Shown here piece after piece: positions 13,611 to 14,258 of a stretch of 14,258 nt of DNA. The DNA is from Firmicutes bacterium UBA1440 (lineage in GTDB: Bacteria; Bacillota; Clostridia; Peptostreptococcales; Anaerovoracaceae). The notes under the pieces were generated by a model. The model had not been told where the DNA came from, searched no databases, and worked only from the letters and a program-made list of their open reading frames with translations. A program made the position numbers and the translations under genes. Every line of letters starts with the position of its first letter. Position 1 is the stretch's first letter. The DNA lies in NCBI GenBank assembly GCA_002329565.1, contig DCTM01000030.1:29153-43410 (forward strand), in the 5' to 3' direction.

Positions 13611-13650
13611 CTGTTTTTTCCTCCTGTAAACTTTCTGTCGTTTCAGATTC

Positions 13651-14258
13651 CTATGCTTCTTCTGTTTCGGTCTCGAGATCGTCAGCACCTTCAGCTTCTT
13701 CTGCGGCTGCATCTGTCGTTGCCGGGCCTTCGTCAAAGCTTTCGCCCTGATTTGCCTCGATAACGGCATCCGCCATTTTGCTTGCGATCAGTTTTACCGC
13801 TCTGATAGCATCATCGTTGGCCGGAATGATGTAATCGACATCATCCGGATCGCAGTTTGTGTCTACGATACCGACGATAGGAATTCCGAGGATTCTCGCT
13901 TCTTTAACAGCGATTCTTTCCTTCTTTGGGTCTACGACGAAGATTGCTCCCGGCATACCCTTCATGTCCTTGATACCGCCCAAGAATTTTTCAAGCTTTT
14001 CGAGCTCGAGTCTCAGCTTGATGACTTCCTTCTTGGAGAGTTTCTCGAATGTGCCGTCTGCCTCCATCGTTTTGATGTCGTTTAATCTCTTAATTCTTGT
14101 GGAAATTGTTTTATAGTTTGTCAGCATGCCTCCGAGCCATCTTTCGGCTACGTAGTACATACCGCATCTCTTTGCTTCGTCCACTATTGCCTGCTGTGCC
14201 TGTTTCTTCGTTCCCACGAACAGGATCGGCTTGCCGGAAGCTCCGACTTCCTTCATGA
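13651..14258 (-). CDS. rpsB: 30S ribosomal protein S2, N-terminus outside window
   Basis: The last 202 or so codons of S2. Conserved blocks are [17 protein letters not shown] (8-24 of the visible part), [13 protein letters not shown] (39-51), [19 protein letters not shown], and [33 protein letters not shown]. The methionine at 14256 is internal to the family alignment: about 50-60 residues (the MAVISMKQLLEAGVHFGHQ region of relatives) lie beyond the window. The C-terminal tail is acidic and low in complexity ([16 protein letters not shown]), as in several clostridial S2 proteins. S2 sits on the 30S head-body junction and is needed for S1 binding in other bacteria. First gene of the rpsB-tsf operon. 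Confidence 0.97.
   Translation of the reverse strand, partial: MKEVGASGKPILFVGTKKQAQQAIVDEAKRCGMYYVAERWLGGMLTNYKTISTRIKRLNDIKTMEADGTFEKLSKKEVIKLRLELEKLEKFLGGIKDMKGMPGAIFVVDPKKERIAVKEARILGIPIVGIVDTNCDPDDVDYIIPANDDAIRAVKLIASKMADAVIEANQGESFDEGPATTDAAAEEAEGADDLETETEEA

Noticed and set aside
13611..13769. N-terminal extension of EF-Ts upstream of 13610
   Set aside because: The extension overlaps the rpsB coding end, is a basic shadow sequence, and a proper ribosome binding site places the start at 13610.

Overview
The window reads as chromosomal DNA from an anaerobic, spore-forming member of the Clostridia (low-GC Firmicutes). The indicators are a complete cotJABC spore-coat operon, strong AGGAGG-type ribosome binding sites with TTG and GTG as well as ATG starts, PyrR-type RNA attenuation, a stand-alone small alarmone synthetase, and a GME-fold (DUF6873-like) protein of a type I associate with Clostridia. 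Genus cannot be fixed from sequence alone. There are no tRNA or rRNA genes, CRISPR arrays or intact mobile elements.

Layout, left to right. (1) 1-1220, minus strand: an extended -10 promoter drives a DUF554 membrane protein, followed 10 nt later by a GTG-started GME-fold protein that runs off the left edge. (2) 1279-3414, minus: a near-consensus promoter, a PyrR-controlled attenuator leader, pyrR, the uracil permease gene and a strong terminator form one pyrimidine-salvage unit. (3) 3465-4196, minus: a RelQ-type (p)ppGpp synthetase. (4) 4320-5640, plus: cotJA-cotJB-cotJC with overlapping or nearly touching ends and a strong terminator; CotJA carries an unusual tandem PDM heptapeptide array. 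(5) 5700-10946, minus: a consensus promoter, an FMN-dependent alpha-hydroxy-acid oxidoreductase with a cysteine-rich N-terminus, a LysP-like amino-acid permease, and a large membrane-anchored GLUG-repeat surface protein. (6) 11058-11761, plus: an unrecognised 86-residue protein and a small zincin-type metallopeptidase. (7) 11762-12537: a spacer with imperfect inverted repeats, then a decayed diguanylate cyclase (GGDEF) gene on the minus strand with one internal TGA. (8) 12626-14258, minus: rpsB (5' end outside the window), tsf, and a terminator built on a 32-bp perfect palindrome.

Most of the window is ordinary core and accessory genome. The points most worth a second look are the readable three-state PyrR attenuator, the CotJA heptad array, the cysteine cluster on the alpha-hydroxy-acid oxidoreductase and its link to a lysine-type permease, the GLUG surface protein, and the single-nonsense GGDEF pseudogene whose catalytic and inhibitory motifs are still intact. 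I found no convincing evidence of a wholly new multi-gene system.
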